A stretch of DNA of 64,000 nucleotides from Azolla caroliniana (lineage: Eukaryota; Polypodiophyta): assembly GCA_043228905.1 (NCBI GenBank), contig JBHGNT010000016.1, forward strand, positions 18,910,001 through 18,974,000. The letters are read 5' to 3'. Positions within the stretch are counted from its first letter, which is position 1; the number at the start of each line of letters is the position of its first letter. This document shows positions 40,344-56,561 of the stretch, in pieces. Position numbers and translations under genes: made by a program. The notes under the pieces were generated by a model that was given only the letters and a program-made list of their open reading frames with translations, searched no databases and had not been told where the DNA came from.

Positions 40344-43300
40344 GGAGGAACCCTAGGTCATTCTTGGATGAAGGTGGTATTTGAAATATTTCCAATTTTT
40401 GATCCTATGTAAGGTGGTATACCGTAGGACTATAATGACTATATGAAAAATAAAGGGAACCAAGAAGGGTTATGTCGTGCAATCAAATTGAGCATCCCAT
40501 TATTGAATAAATATTTAGTTGAATGAAAATTGTTTAAGTAAATTATAGAATGGTATCCCTAAGACCAAGCTTGCATTATATGCACATATTTCATCCTAAT
40601 CCATCAACAAATGGATGGCATTATCCTTTGCAATATTGGAAACAAATGTGTAATCTTCCGAGTATCCTTGAATCTGGAATCATTGGCAAAACACCTTTTC
40701 AATGAATATTTTGTGGTATTTTCGTACCCTTAATGATGTTGGATTTACCTATAGTAGAGGGAACTTGGTGGTACAAATACCAATCACATGGGGTCAGACA
40801 TGGCCTTTGAGTGCAAAGGCAAAAGGGAGGTTGACTATAAATTTTGTACCCGCCCATTTTGAATAATATCTCATTGTTGTCGTGGGTATTTGCACCTACT
40901 TTGTCAAATGTGAATAGGACTATTGGAGTCCTTAACCAAGGAAGATGGGTTGAAGAATATTTCTTTAGAGTTTGTTGAAGTCAAATGTTCAAGGTGTTAT
41001 GAAGGCATGCACTTGATTGATTCCCCCTTCAGTAATCATGGGAGCAATTAGAGTTTCCCCGTGAGAATGTGTTCAAATGGGTGGGTGCACATGAATTAAG
41101 GTTCCCACTTTAATGTGTGCTTGTATGGCAAAATTTGAAGTTTGTGGGAGAGTTGCCCAAGAATGTGTGGGAATTATATGTTCACAAATGATGCCCACAT
41201 TTGTGTGATTGTATGTGAATTTTCACTTTGAGTATCTTGTCTTGATCTTGATTCTTAACTTGTGTTACATGTATCAATGTGTCAAGCAGGCAAATGCATG
41301 ATGAACACTCTTCGGTGTATGGAATCTTTATGCGTATATGGGTAAATTTGTGACAACTTATCTTTTTTTGTGCATGTGTATGTGTATGTGGATCTTTGGG
41401 GGGAGGGGGCGGGTGTACTTATAAAGTGAATGTTGGGAGAGGTATGGATTGGGGGGTGGTTAAAATAATTTAGGTAGGGTGAGCTCTAGGCTTAAAGATC
41501 GAGTCTAGGATTAGGTAGCAAAACATGAGCTAAGGATAGGATTGGGTAATAAAACAGGCTTTTGCTAGGTAAATGACAAGAAGGACATGATGTTGCACCT
41601 ATGTAGTCGTATTGTTGATCAACAACAAAACTTGTGATGCTTCTCCATGCATGCGATCAAATAAATACTCCACACAAGATAACTCTTTGAGTTTTGTAAT
41701 GGAGAACTATACAAAATAGAAATATTTGAGTTCTATCAGGGCCCAAGTAACCATGATGAGAGTTAGTGTACATGTTCACAACACAATATCCTCACGATGA
41801 TCAAATCGAACATATCACAAGAGCCCAACTTAGGAGTTTAGCATGTGCTTACACTTTGCTTTGAACTTCCCATATTCTTATAATTTGGGCCTAACCATAT
41901 ATGTCTTGGTGAGTATGAGAGCAATACCTTATGTCAATGACGTTAACTAACTTCAATGTCCAAAGCAAGCAATTTAAGTTCTTCAATTTAAAAATAGTAG
42001 CCATGAAACAAATGAGGACCTACATGAACAAACATGGTTTGAAGAATCTTTCACAACATGGACACACATTCAAGGCAAGGTATATAAGGATACCCAATAT
42101 GATTGATACAAAAAAACCCACTTGTGCACATGTAACATTGAAGAGTTTGAAAGCATAAGAAGATACTTAAAATCACAAATTTGAAATAAAATGTTTTCTT
42201 GCATAATATATTGCTTCAAATACCATATGATTGATTATTCATAGGTATCCACTCTTGAGAATCAGAAGCATACCCCTTCCAACAAACATAGAGCGCCCTT
42301 AATTGTTACTTTACATCTGGGTTCTATGTAAGTTATATGTTAAAGTGTAAAGACTTAATAATGCAAACATTGGTAAATTGTGATTATGCAACAATTTTGT
42401 GGTGCAAAAAATGTAAATTTAGGAAATCATCCTTGAAAAAGGTAATGTTGTGGTGACTCTTCTTTTTAATTGAAGTATAGTTAGAACTTAGTCTATATAT
42501 ATTATTTAGTATTATTTAAATTATTTTCTAGAATCGAGAGCTTGTATCAGGGTAGGAGCTTTGATTGTGTTGTGATTGAGAGCTTGTATTGTCGATTCTA
42601 ATAAGGAGGTTTGATTGAGTGTTCTAATCTTGATCTCATCTCAAAAGCTCGGTTCATGGGAGCTCATCTTAAGAGTTCAACTCAAGTTCTCGACTTGGGA
42701 GTTATATTCAAGACCTTGGTTGATCAGGGATCATGAGCTCCACCACAGAGCTTTGTTCAAGAGCTCAAGGTTTGAAAATGAGGAGCTAAAATCAAATTTT
42801 TAAACACCTACATGTACTTGACCTTTATTCCTTTTCAAGAATTGAAGGAATTCTTAAATTCCTAGGTCTTTGAAGACATTTTTCTCCCTCGATAGGTTTG
42901 AATAGTCATTGTGGCACAACACATAGCTTAGAACTTGGAATAATGTGAACAACACACACAAAGGGTTGCGAAAGACTACCATAAACAAAAACAACCACAT
43001 AAGAGTGAGCCAAACTTGACAATTGAAGTAATCTTTGAGCATGGGAGCGAGAATGAAGGCAAAGGATCATATACTTAATCTCTTAGACACAAAACATGAA
43101 TTTTGGAGATAACAATTGTAAAGATGAGATTGATAAACCTCAATCGTGGGAATGTGTAGATCCACCAAATCAGACTTCCATAAGAGAACCTATAGCTAAC
43201 AAAGAAATGAGTCAACTAGGAATCAACAATGATCTGGATCTAGAGGTCAACATAGCCCTACTTCCGCAATTATTAACTTGATAGCTCTACCACTTAGAGA

Positions 43301-43599
43301 GGTAAATCATGTAACAAAATTTCAAAACCTTGTGTAATGGGAGTTGTCCCACATCTTAGCAAAGCAAATTCCCTCTCCTTGGAGGAAGTTTTAAACTTAA
43401 ACACAAAACCTTGGCACAATGTGCTTAGACACAAGAAGCTACAACCAAGCTTTGGAGAACCAATTCTTAGAGCCTCTTTTACACAAACTCCAATTAGCTC
43501 AAAATTACAAGAGGTAGACGCCTTCAAAGCATTCGTAGAAATTTGCAAACCGAGGAATTACTATACACAATTTGGAGTGTCCCACTCTTGAATACACTT
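40344..43599. other. AT-rich intergenic region
   Basis: No recognisable gene. The small frames at 41931-42158, 42615-42803 and 43337-43591 have no motif I know. A G-rich tract is at 41398-41412. In 42540-42780 a weak word repeat (GAGCTTGTAT, AGAGCTC, TTCAAGAGCTCA) recurs. Confidence 0.5.
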
Positions 43600-44260
43600 G
43601 ACTTTCTATTTATCCATTATGATTCCCTAATAAGATATGACAAAAGCAAGGAATTCCATGGAAGTAGAATCAAACTCACATTTCTCTCTTTCGGCATATA
43701 GTTCCAAGCTCGCTTGGGAAGGGCCAACCTCACTTGTCGAATGTGCTCTTCCATGCTCGATGAGAAGAAAAGAATGTTTTCAAGGTAAATAATGAAAAAA
43801 TGATCAAGATACTCTCAAAATATGTCATTCATCATATGTTGAAAAATCGTTAGAGTATTGACGAGGCTAAATGGCATTACTTGCATTTGAAATGGTCCCC
43901 ACATGAGCCGTCTGGAGGTACTCGAAGCACTCTAGAATCAAAATTTATTGTAGTGATTACGTACTATGATTTTATTGAGGTTATAATAGTCGAAACAAAG
44001 ACAGAATGAGCTATCCTTCTTCTTGATGAACAAAATGGTGCTTATTCTTCTTCTTAACTAGATTGTTAAATGAAAACCTTCTTAAAGTTCCCATCAATAT
44101 AAGTTTCAGAGATTCCATCAATGGACAAAATGGTGGACATGTGACTTCTTGTAGATTGATCAGACAATCATGGGGCCGATGTTCAAGTAGGCGATCCATA
44201 TTCATTTTCTCTAACATGATACCAAAGTCTTCATATTTCGTAGGCATGGAATCATGATGT
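43600..44260 (-). pseudogene. Fossil Ty3/gypsy reverse transcriptase (chromovirus-like)
   Basis: Broken minus-strand frames carry the order of a typical gypsy pol: MNMDRLLEHRPHDCLINLQE (about 44200), a segment like APILFIKKKDSSFCLCFDYY and NLNKI (about 44050-43970), MWGPFQMQVMPFSLVNTL and FQHMMNDIF (about 43915-43810), and KREKCEFDSTSMEFLAFVIS (about 43690-43640). Many stops and frameshifts. This is a different lineage from gypsy-1, whose reverse transcriptase lacks these signatures. No LTR was found near it. Confidence 0.75.
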
Positions 44261-47200
44261 GTCCATATTGGAGCCAAAAATAGAGTACCCAAGATGGGGT
44301 TGACATTTTCCAACTTGAACATGGAGTGAGCACTTGTGTGGGAATGGATCCTCACTAGAGAAAAAAACATGTTAATAGACCTCACTAAAAAGGTGTGTGT
44401 GTGTGTGACCTATATGAAATTTGTCCATGTTGGAGAGGGGTTAAAGCAATCAAGTTGAGATTTGCTTTCCTTGGATCTGAAGTGAGAGTTCAAGTCGAGC
44501 TTTGCTTGAATTTATGGATGGGTCTTTAGGCTAAAGGTGATGGAGTGGGTAGAGTAATCCATTGCTGGATTGTGCAGTCAAGAATGTCTCTTTACATTTT
44601 GTGATAGGCGGCTCATAGGCCTTTAGTATCTAAGGCATTGGGGGTTTGCATAATTGGTGTATGGAATGCTTTAGTTTTTATGCTCAATATGGGGTTCAAA
44701 GACATATTTGATTATTACAATGCATATTGGTTTGGCAAATTTCCTTGTTGAAAACTTCAAGGAGGTTGTCATATGAGGAATTAGATATTTTTAATCTAAC
44801 AAGGCATCATGTCCATCATTTGCATTGGCCTTTATCACATGGAACTATATAGGTCCATAACAATGGATGTATCCACAGATGAGGAATTTCATGGAAAACT
44901 AATTGATTTTGTCATAAGTTAATAGAATATAGTATCCATCTATTGATTTCATTTTTGTAATTAATACATTACTATGAGAGAGAGAGAGAGAGAGAGAATG
45001 AACCACCTCTATGTCATGCAATTTTTGCAAAACAATTACAATCATAAATAGAATTTGAGTCTTTGTGCCGTGGTTAGCTCTTATATGTGTGACCTAAAGG
45101 TGCAAATGTTTATGGTTATGCAACAACCTCTCGAGGACAAAGCCATGAAGTGTTTCAATTCCCCACACTAATAAAAAATATGAATGGTGACTATCAATCA
45201 TACTAAACGAGTTGATGATTGATCGTGCAAACCCAATATTGGACAATATCTTACTTTGTGGGCCAAGTTCCAACTATTTTGAAAAGCAATAAGCGACAAC
45301 CCATAAACACACACAAGATCAGTCTACAAACATGTGATCCACTTGAGATGACATACAATATTTCAATATATGGTCCATGACCAATTTGATATATACACAT
45401 GGTTGAGAAACTCCAATGTGAAAAAAATATAAGATTAAAGGGATGTGAGGAGGCGATATTGAAGAAATAAAAATGGGGTCAATGATGGCCAGCCTAGCAT
45501 TTTGGATAGTAGAGGTGTTAATTATCTAGATATAGAGGGACAATGGGTGGACAAATCCTATTCAATGCATAGGTAGCAAACAAATAGTAGCATGATGTAT
45601 TCACGAAGAAATCTATATAAGAGATGATTGTGATTGGAGTGACTAGGAAGAGAAAGAAGAACAATTGGTTAACAAACAAGGTAAATATTTGTGAAGTAGG
45701 CATCCTTATATATTATTATACATTGACGATGTCAATTCACCTTCATAAGCTCACCGTTGCAATCTTGAGGGAAAAAATGTTTTCATATGAAGACACCCAA
45801 TCAAGTCGAAAGGCAATAGTACATTCACTTGGTGGCTTGAAAGAAGAGAGGATGCATCTTGATGAAGATGATGCCTATGCAAACATTGATGAGTAAGTTG
45901 ATAGGGATACAAATTCAATTAGTGATAGTGTGGTGTGTTGGTTGCCCCAATAACACTCTATACTGCAACTAATGTTGGCAACGAAAAATTGCTTTCATCA
46001 AATAGAAATGGCATATAAGCTCTTTGACTAATGGTGTGTCAATGATGGACTTGAGGAAAATTTTCATTTGCATGGTCTATTTGATATATGTATGATAGCG
46101 GTAAAATTTTGGTTCAATTGTATACATCAATTATTCTTGCCCATGAGTGGTATTTCCGAAAAGTCTTTACGTATGAGCAAGGCTAAACATGCAACACTTT
46201 GTGGAGTTAAGAGAATATTCCAAAGATTTCCTTTCCCATGTATTCTTACCCATTTAGGATACAAAAATGTTAAAGATTTTGCTATGACCATTCTTGATAC
46301 CTCTATAATTGATGACGTCAAATAGAATCTTTAACAATGCAAAGCAAAAGGCAACCCGATTTGTACGTAAATGCACATGATAGTGTCAACATGTTACATG
46401 GTAGATGATGATTGATGCTTTGTAATGTAAACAAAGATTTGAATGGAGAAGATTTGTTGAGGTTTAGTTCAGGTAGTTGAATAATGTTAGCTAAAAAATC
46501 GACAATTATATTTCCAAAAGTCCAACATTCCTCGTAGTATGCAAAATAACATGAGGAAAGTTGTCGAGTAAATGAAGGGTCTATTTTAAAGAGAAAAAAA
46601 CCCACAACGCTTTTTACGCATGGAAAACTATGATTCACAAACAAAAAAACTAAAGTCCCAACAAGTAACTTGACACTTATTTCATCCACAAACTTGGATG
46701 CACGCAATAGATGTGGACATTCAGAAGGAACCTTTTCAAATTTGTGAGATTTTTGTCGTTGCCACATGATTGGTCCACAATTCATTACAAGAGTTGGGTG
46801 GGTGTTAATTGTTGTAGCACACTCCTCTTGCAACAATATTGTTGTGGGTCATGAATCATAAGGCACAACAAAGCCTGGGTTTGTTTTTATTGTTAGCTTT
46901 AAGTTGATCCGGTTCCTCCGTGTGTGACACAATGCAAGTCATGGATTGATCTAAACATATATGTTGTTGTACATTGGGGGAAAATATTCTTTCAAAGAAG
47001 ATTCCGATCATCCCACAATAAGGAAACCACAGGCAAGCACTCCCGAAAGTGGTTGTGAGAGTGTGAACTCAGCCTTGAAGGGAGAATGTGTCTCCAAAAA
47101 AAGTGTCGGCCCAACCCGAGGTGTTAGTGTGGGTGCCGAAGCCACCCGCCAACATTCTCTCTTTCTCTCTCTCAGATGATCAAATTAATAGGATTAATGA

Positions 47201-49440
47201 GATAAGCTCTTCAAGAGCATGAATGTGAGCAAGCCTAGCAATAGAAACCTTGATCTTACTTAATTCTTTTGAGAACGTGATGAAAGGAGCAATGTACTAA
47301 AAAGGTAGGGTACATAGTATATAATGTGTGTGGGATTTGATAGAAGTGGTTTGGGGTTTTACTATAAAGACCAATGTGAGTTTATAAGGTGTGTGGATTT
47401 GATAGGAGTGGTTTGGGGTTTTAATCTTGAGATCCAATGTGCTAAGCCCATTGTGATAATCAAACTTGGTTTTGCTTGATTTCATGTTGTTTAATGCTAC
47501 AAAACCCTAATATACAAAGCAAACCAACTAGGCACTCCCAAGAGAGAGATATAGGGAGGGATTCTATGTCGGTCAAGCCATTGTTGGGATGGTTTGTGTC
47601 AATGGTTTGGAGACCATGAGGTCACGAGTTCCTAGATACACCAATGTGGTGAGTGTGGTCTAGGAGAAGTGATGTACCGAAGAAGGGGTTCTCTAATTTC
47701 AAAGGATATGGAAAGCGGCATTATGTAATGGGAGGCTAGTGACTAATTATAAAAAACACAAGACTCTCTACTAAGTTGTAATGTAACACAACCTCTAACA
47801 CTTGCGTGGTGCTAGAAGCTAAAAAAGGAGGAATGGTATAAGGTTTGAATGGAAGCTCAATAAACAACACAATAACTCTAAGTGCAATATAAGAACATGT
47901 GTGAAAGTAAGGATTGGACACATGACCTTGTGTTGATAGCTTATTAGTTCACCACCAAAGTAAGCCAATTATGAAAATGAAAAACGGAAGAGCTTGATAA
48001 TTCAGACATATGGAGTGACTCAATCCATGGACATGTCACACCTCAAACTTTAAGCCCATACATAACATTGAGGTTGCGAAGCCCCACTATTATACAACAT
48101 CATGTTTTACATAGGAAAATGAAGCACTTTGATTAATGCCAACTTCACTAGCTACATACGATTATGTTTTACACCTAATTCATGGGGAGATGCCAAAAGT
48201 CTCGTATAGAGGGAAGTGAGGCTAAAGTGTTATGATTTGTCAAAACTCTTCCTTCATCTTGTTTCGGTGCAACAATCATGTTTGCTACACTTCATAATTT
48301 CATCTCTCTCGTTTTGTGAATGGGTATTTATAATGAACACATCAAACTCATCAATTACAACTTGAATCCACAACCTTTGTGTTGCAAACTACCAAATTTA
48401 CCACTATATGATCTTGTTTATATATCTTGAATTTTTCCTTTAAAAGTTTCAATGTTGTACACTAGATGACTATATAAATGATCATTTGTGGGGCATCAAA
48501 CGCCTCCTATAGAATGTATAAAGGTCAATATTTCACATTGTGCGCTAACCCTTCATGTCTTCTTGTTACTCTCTGTCGTATAAGTGTTGACCTATAACTA
48601 TGTAAATTTCTTTTTTTCAATTCAAACTAATATTCACCAATCACGTGAACAAAGGCAGCCTAAACTAAAGCTGGAGTTGCAAGTTTATACTATACAAAAT
48701 TTTAATCTGGGCTAAAAGGTGATATTCATTTCTAATATCCAAACCATTACTTGTCAAACTCTAATCATGGAATATTTGCATATTAGCGAAAAGATATGTC
48801 ACTCTAAGTTATGGGATCATACCAAATAAGGAAATAATAATGGAGCATTGGCATTTTAAAACAATGTTGTTTTCCGGAATACACATCCTGCTAAGATCCT
48901 ACCATGGTTAGAAATACCCAAAAACATCTAAGAAGAATGTGACCTAAATGAAAACACACCTCTTGGGTTTATGATGCAATACCATAACATTAACATGCAA
49001 GGGTAGAATGACCTATGTAACACATACATAGCCACGTAAACAAACCTTGTAGCCATCAAACTAGAGAGTCATTAGTAAATAAAACACAACATATAATGTT
49101 GATATGTGTCTAGAGGAGACCTTGGACATAAGGATATGTGATTAGACAAATCAATAATGATATAGGAATGTGAAACAACTAATTATATATCTATTCGTGG
49201 CTCCTACACACTATCGCAAAAAAGGGCATAGGATGTATCTCACTCATTTATAGGGAACAATAATTGTATGGGGTTAAACCATTTTACACAAACAAGATAA
49301 ACCTCTAACGTAGTGCATATAACATGGAGACATATATAGGCAGGTAGGTAGTCACAGGGGAGACAAGAAACAAAACGATGACACATTTTTATTTGTTCGT
49401 GGCTCTAACCGCAAGAGGAATACAATTAACATGGATTCAT
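44261..49440. other. AT-rich intergenic region with simple repeats and tRNA-like relics
   Basis: No gene recognised; open frames at 45624-45896 and 46318-46836 show no family motif. Simple repeats: (GT)n at 44393-44407 and (GA)n at 44975-44998. tRNA-like relics on the minus strand occur at about 47893-47962 (AAGGTCATGTGTCCAATCC) and 48345-48415 (AGTGGTAA, CAACACAAAGG, GTGGATTCAAG). Confidence 0.5.
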
Positions 49441-49449
49441 ACGTGGGGA

Positions 49450-49905
49450 ATTGCTTAACCCTAAAACCTAAACCTCTAAACCCTTAAACCCCTAAACGTC
49501 TAAATCCGTAAACCCTCTAAACCCTCTAAGCCCCTACCTACTAAACCCCTAAATCCTTGAACCTCTAAACCTCGAAATCCCTAAACTTCTAAACCCCTAA
49601 ACCCCTAAACTTCTAAAGCCCTAAACCCTTAAACCCCCAAACCCCTAGATCTCTAAACCCCTAAATCCCTAAACCCCTAAACCTCTAAATCCCTAAACCC
49701 TAAACCTCTAAAGCCCTAAACCCTTAAATCCCCAAACCCCTAAACCCCTAAACTTCCAAACCTCTAGACCTCTAAACCCTCTAGACCTCTAAACTTCTAA
49801 GCCCCTAAACCTCTATATCCCTAAATCCCTGAGCCTTTGAACCTCTAAATCCCTAACCCCTAAACCTCTAAAACTCTAAGTCCCTAAACCCTAAACCCTA
49901 GAAAG
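49450..49905 (+). repeat. Interstitial telomere-like array 1
   Basis: About 450 bp of degenerate CCCTAAA-type units (CCTCTAAACCCCTAAACC, with CCCTAAACCCTAAACC near both ends). Unit length wanders between 7 and 10 because of inserted CT or C. Confidence 0.9.
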
Positions 49906-50154
49906 TTGTGCAATGTTTCAAGGCGAAACCCTAGGGCTCGTAGTTGTGAGCATGTGTGCGAATTGTTGGGGGGATTCGTGGCTCCCCCCCTCCCCTCACA
50001 AACTGAAGGAGAGCCAAGAGGGAAAGAAAGAAAAGATATGTATATTAAAAAGTCATCTTCTTAAGGACCAAAAACAGAGATAAATTTATGTTATGTGTGC
50101 AAATTATTTAAGCACTCATCAATTCAGTATGTACTCTTTTGCTGCTTGCAGGTA

Positions 50155-50172
50155 CCTACATACATATGTACA

Positions 50173-50203
<31 letters not shown>

Positions 50204-50345
50204 GTACATACATACATATGTACATACATACATACATACATACACACAGAGAGACACAGAGACAGAGACAGAGAAAGACAGAGAGAGAAGGCTTCCTCCA
50301 CCTGAGGAGGTGGAGGTGGAGGTGGAGGAGGAGAATAAAGAAACA
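50155..50345 (+). repeat. Microsatellite cluster (TACA)n, (GA)n, (GGAGGT)n
   Basis: TACATACA units with interspersed TATG from 50156 to 50245, then GAGACAGA-type repeats to 50290, then GGAGGTGGAGGT to 50335. Frames read through it on both strands (YIHT, RERE) are repeat translations. Confidence 0.9.
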
Positions 50346-52114
50346 AAAGGAAGCACACGAAACAGATCAGACATCTGCAGAGAGAGAAGAGTTAGAGATG
50401 GGTTTGGCAGAAAGAGCATGAGATCAGTCACTATCAGGAAACAGGGGCAACAGCATGTACAATATAGGAAGGAGAGAGAGAAGGAGAGAGAGAGAGAGGG
50501 GCATAGGGAGGGGAATGTCATGTATACACATGCATATTCCCATCCCAGTACCTGTCCCTGTCACTCTCCTCTCCCCCCGCGGGATGTGCGGGGATGATGT
50601 GTGTGTAGGTGAGCGCTCGATGTGCTCATGCTTCGCGCATTTCTTCCCCAATCCCATTTTTTTGGTAAATTTAAGCCTTTACAAAGGCATTGCTGCCCTC
50701 GTATTCCTTTCCGAAGGTCTTTGGGGCTCATCCTTTTCTCATGAAAGACTCCCCGCCCTCGCCCTCACCCTCCACCTTCACATTGAGAGGTATGTGTGTT
50801 TTATTTCCTATGCCCTTCTTCCAATTTTGTTGTATATTCTTCTTTTCTTTTCTTTTCTTTTTGTTTTTCTATCTCCAACCAACAAAACAAAGTTTAATTA
50901 CAACAAAAACAAACACTACAGATTATGTATGTATGTATGCTATGTATTTATGTTTCCTTTGTCTTTCCATGTTGTTTATATGTAGCTAATTGCATTAAAG
51001 TCACTCTAGACATTATGTAATGTATGTGTATATGCATGGTGTGAGAGATTGGGCACTACACATATGTATACTTGTCATGTCTCTCCATATTATGTATCCG
51101 TTTTTCTTAAGAAACAGACAGAGTCTATGCCCTATGCATGTATATTTCCTATGTCTATCTATGTGTCTTTTGTTTATGTTGCCAATTATATAACACAAAA
51201 AACTGTTTACATCATGTATGTATGCATATTTCCTAGGACTATCTGCGAACGTATGATCAGCTAGTTACAACAAACAAACTCTGTACATTGTGTATGTATA
51301 TCCATTTCCTATGTCTTTCCATGTGTGTATATGCTGGTAATTACAACAAACAAACAAAAAAAAGAGTCTCCCTACACATCATTGTTATGTATGTTGCCCA
51401 TGCATTATGTATTTGTGCTATTTCGTATGTCTTTCCATATTGAAGTATATGTTTCTAAATACAACAAACAAACTCTAAACATTATGTAAATTATATTTCC
51501 GAATACCTATGTTGTTCCATGTGTGTATTATGTGGCTATTTAGAACTCATAAACGAGCTCTCACTATACATTATGTATGCATGTTTACTTACCTCTGAGA
51601 GAAATATATTAGTGTGGAAGTGGTGCACTTTTCTTATGTTGCCTTGTGTATATATGCTGCTAATTATGACAAACAAATTTTGATGTGCACTTATTTCTGA
51701 GGGAAATATTTTAGTATGTTATGAACCCCAAAAGGGTTCATGGGGTTCATGATATGATCATGAGAGAGAGAGAGAGCTGATTGATATGTCTCTGCTAGCA
51801 CTACTATATGCAATTTCAATGAGAGACTATATCCATGAGATATGTGCTTTTGGTACCTGACAACTCACATGCCTTTATCATGATTGTTCAGACCTCTTGT
51901 TTTGCTTGCTAATGAGGTTTTCAAGTCACCACAAAATTTAATCAATTTTGAAACCATAGCTTCACAAATATTAGTATCCACCAAACGTGAATGTTCTTTT
52001 GCCTTCTTCACCACCATCATCGGCATCATCAAAATCACATCACATCAACTGACATGATGGCATCTAGGTTGAGCTCCTATTCACGTTCTTTGTTCACTAG
52101 CTATAGTGCTATAA
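50346..52114 (+). promoter_or_regulatory. Upstream region of the GT31 gene
   Basis: Probably contains the promoter and 5' untranslated exon(s) of the gene at 52115, which I cannot place. GA-rich tracts (50468-50500) and CT-rich, T-rich stretches are typical of plant 5' leaders. The minisatellite at 50880-51700 lies within. Confidence 0.35.
50880..51700 (+). repeat. Degenerate minisatellite, ~100-bp unit, upstream of the GT31 gene
   Basis: About seven diverged copies share TTTCCTATGTCTTTCCATGT, then GTGTATATGCTG, then AATTACAACAAACAAAC, then CATTATGTATGTATG. Clearest copies are near 50940, 51150, 51235, 51305, 51420 and 51500. Confidence 0.7.
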
Positions 52115-55435
<3,321 letters not shown>

Positions 55436-56561
55436 GCTTTCTATCTCGTTCATTTTTCCAGTGTGGTCGGTCATAACACCACAGCAATTCAAGACACACA
55501 CACTACTTAGTCTAGTATTAAAGAAAAATACCTGCAAATTGATAGCCTGTTTTTGACAAGAAGGCTTTTAACATCTATTCAGGAGACTTCATCTTTTCCA
55601 AGCTCCCATGGTGGAAGCATTGTACAAATTCCCGTGTTTGCAATAAAACATCCATTACCCTTTTTTTCTGACTCCATTGTTCAAAGGAATTTCCAATATA
55701 TTGGCAATAAACCCTTCTCATTCATTATCTTTCTCAAAATTCCATTGTTACAGCTTTTATTTGTAGACACGTAAATATATGTAAAGCAATGTCGCACTGA
55801 TGCTTTGATAAAACCATAGATCTCATGTTTAATAAATATGTTGAATTATAACACATAAGAATCAGTGTGGTGATTATTTTACATGTGTTGATCATCAGAA
55901 TCATCGCCACGGTTATTTTTTTAAGTATAAATAATATGCACATAAAGATCAGGAAGAGCAATTTATCTGAATTGGCCAAGGCAAACACAGGTAGTAATTC
56001 CTCAATTTCTCTGAATTGGCCAGGGCAAACACAGGTAGTAATTCCGCTAATGTATCATATCAATGCCAAATTGTATACAAAGAATGGGAATTTGGCATTA
56101 TTAATAAAAAGAATGGGAATTCATTTCTGGCCCATCCATTCCATATTGTGTGTATATTCCACAGATAGATCAACAGATGGAGGCTGACTGAATACATGGA
56201 AAATGGTATACAACAGAAGAATCAAATACCCCTTGATAGAGATCACTGCTAGATGATATATGCTGGAATAGATTGATGCCAAACAGAGCAATGGCTATGA
56301 TCAAAGGATATGAAATGGATGGGATGGTATACAAGAAGAGCAGCAATTCTGAATTCCTCAGATCAACAATACTCAGGGGGGGAACATTCATGTGAAAGAA
56401 TGGGAAGAAGACTAGGGATCATTAAGAGCTCAATGATTAGACTAGACTGTCTGGTTATGGTTAATTTACACGATCGAGCAAGAATATATGCATCTCTGCA
56501 CTTCTGTTCTGAGCCGCACACAGGTTTTTGATTGATTTTAGAGCATTCATTATTGGTAATG
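55436..56561. other. Intergenic region between convergent genes
   Basis: 3' flank of the GT31 gene and of the minus-strand gene that ends at 56562. A ~48-bp direct repeat, GAATTGGCCARGGCAAACAC, occurs at about 55969 and 56014. No coding signal. Confidence 0.6.

Noticed and set aside
45624-45896. 90-residue plus-strand frame
   Set aside because: Begins with KRKKNNWLTNK, has no family motif, and sits in repeat-poor AT-rich DNA; likely chance.
47560-47660. tRNA-Ser-like segment (GGTCACGAGTTCC)
   Set aside because: The B box is incomplete and no pairing ends were found; too weak to annotate.
49450-49905. A true chromosome end
   Set aside because: The array is degenerate and is followed by unique genic sequence on both sides.
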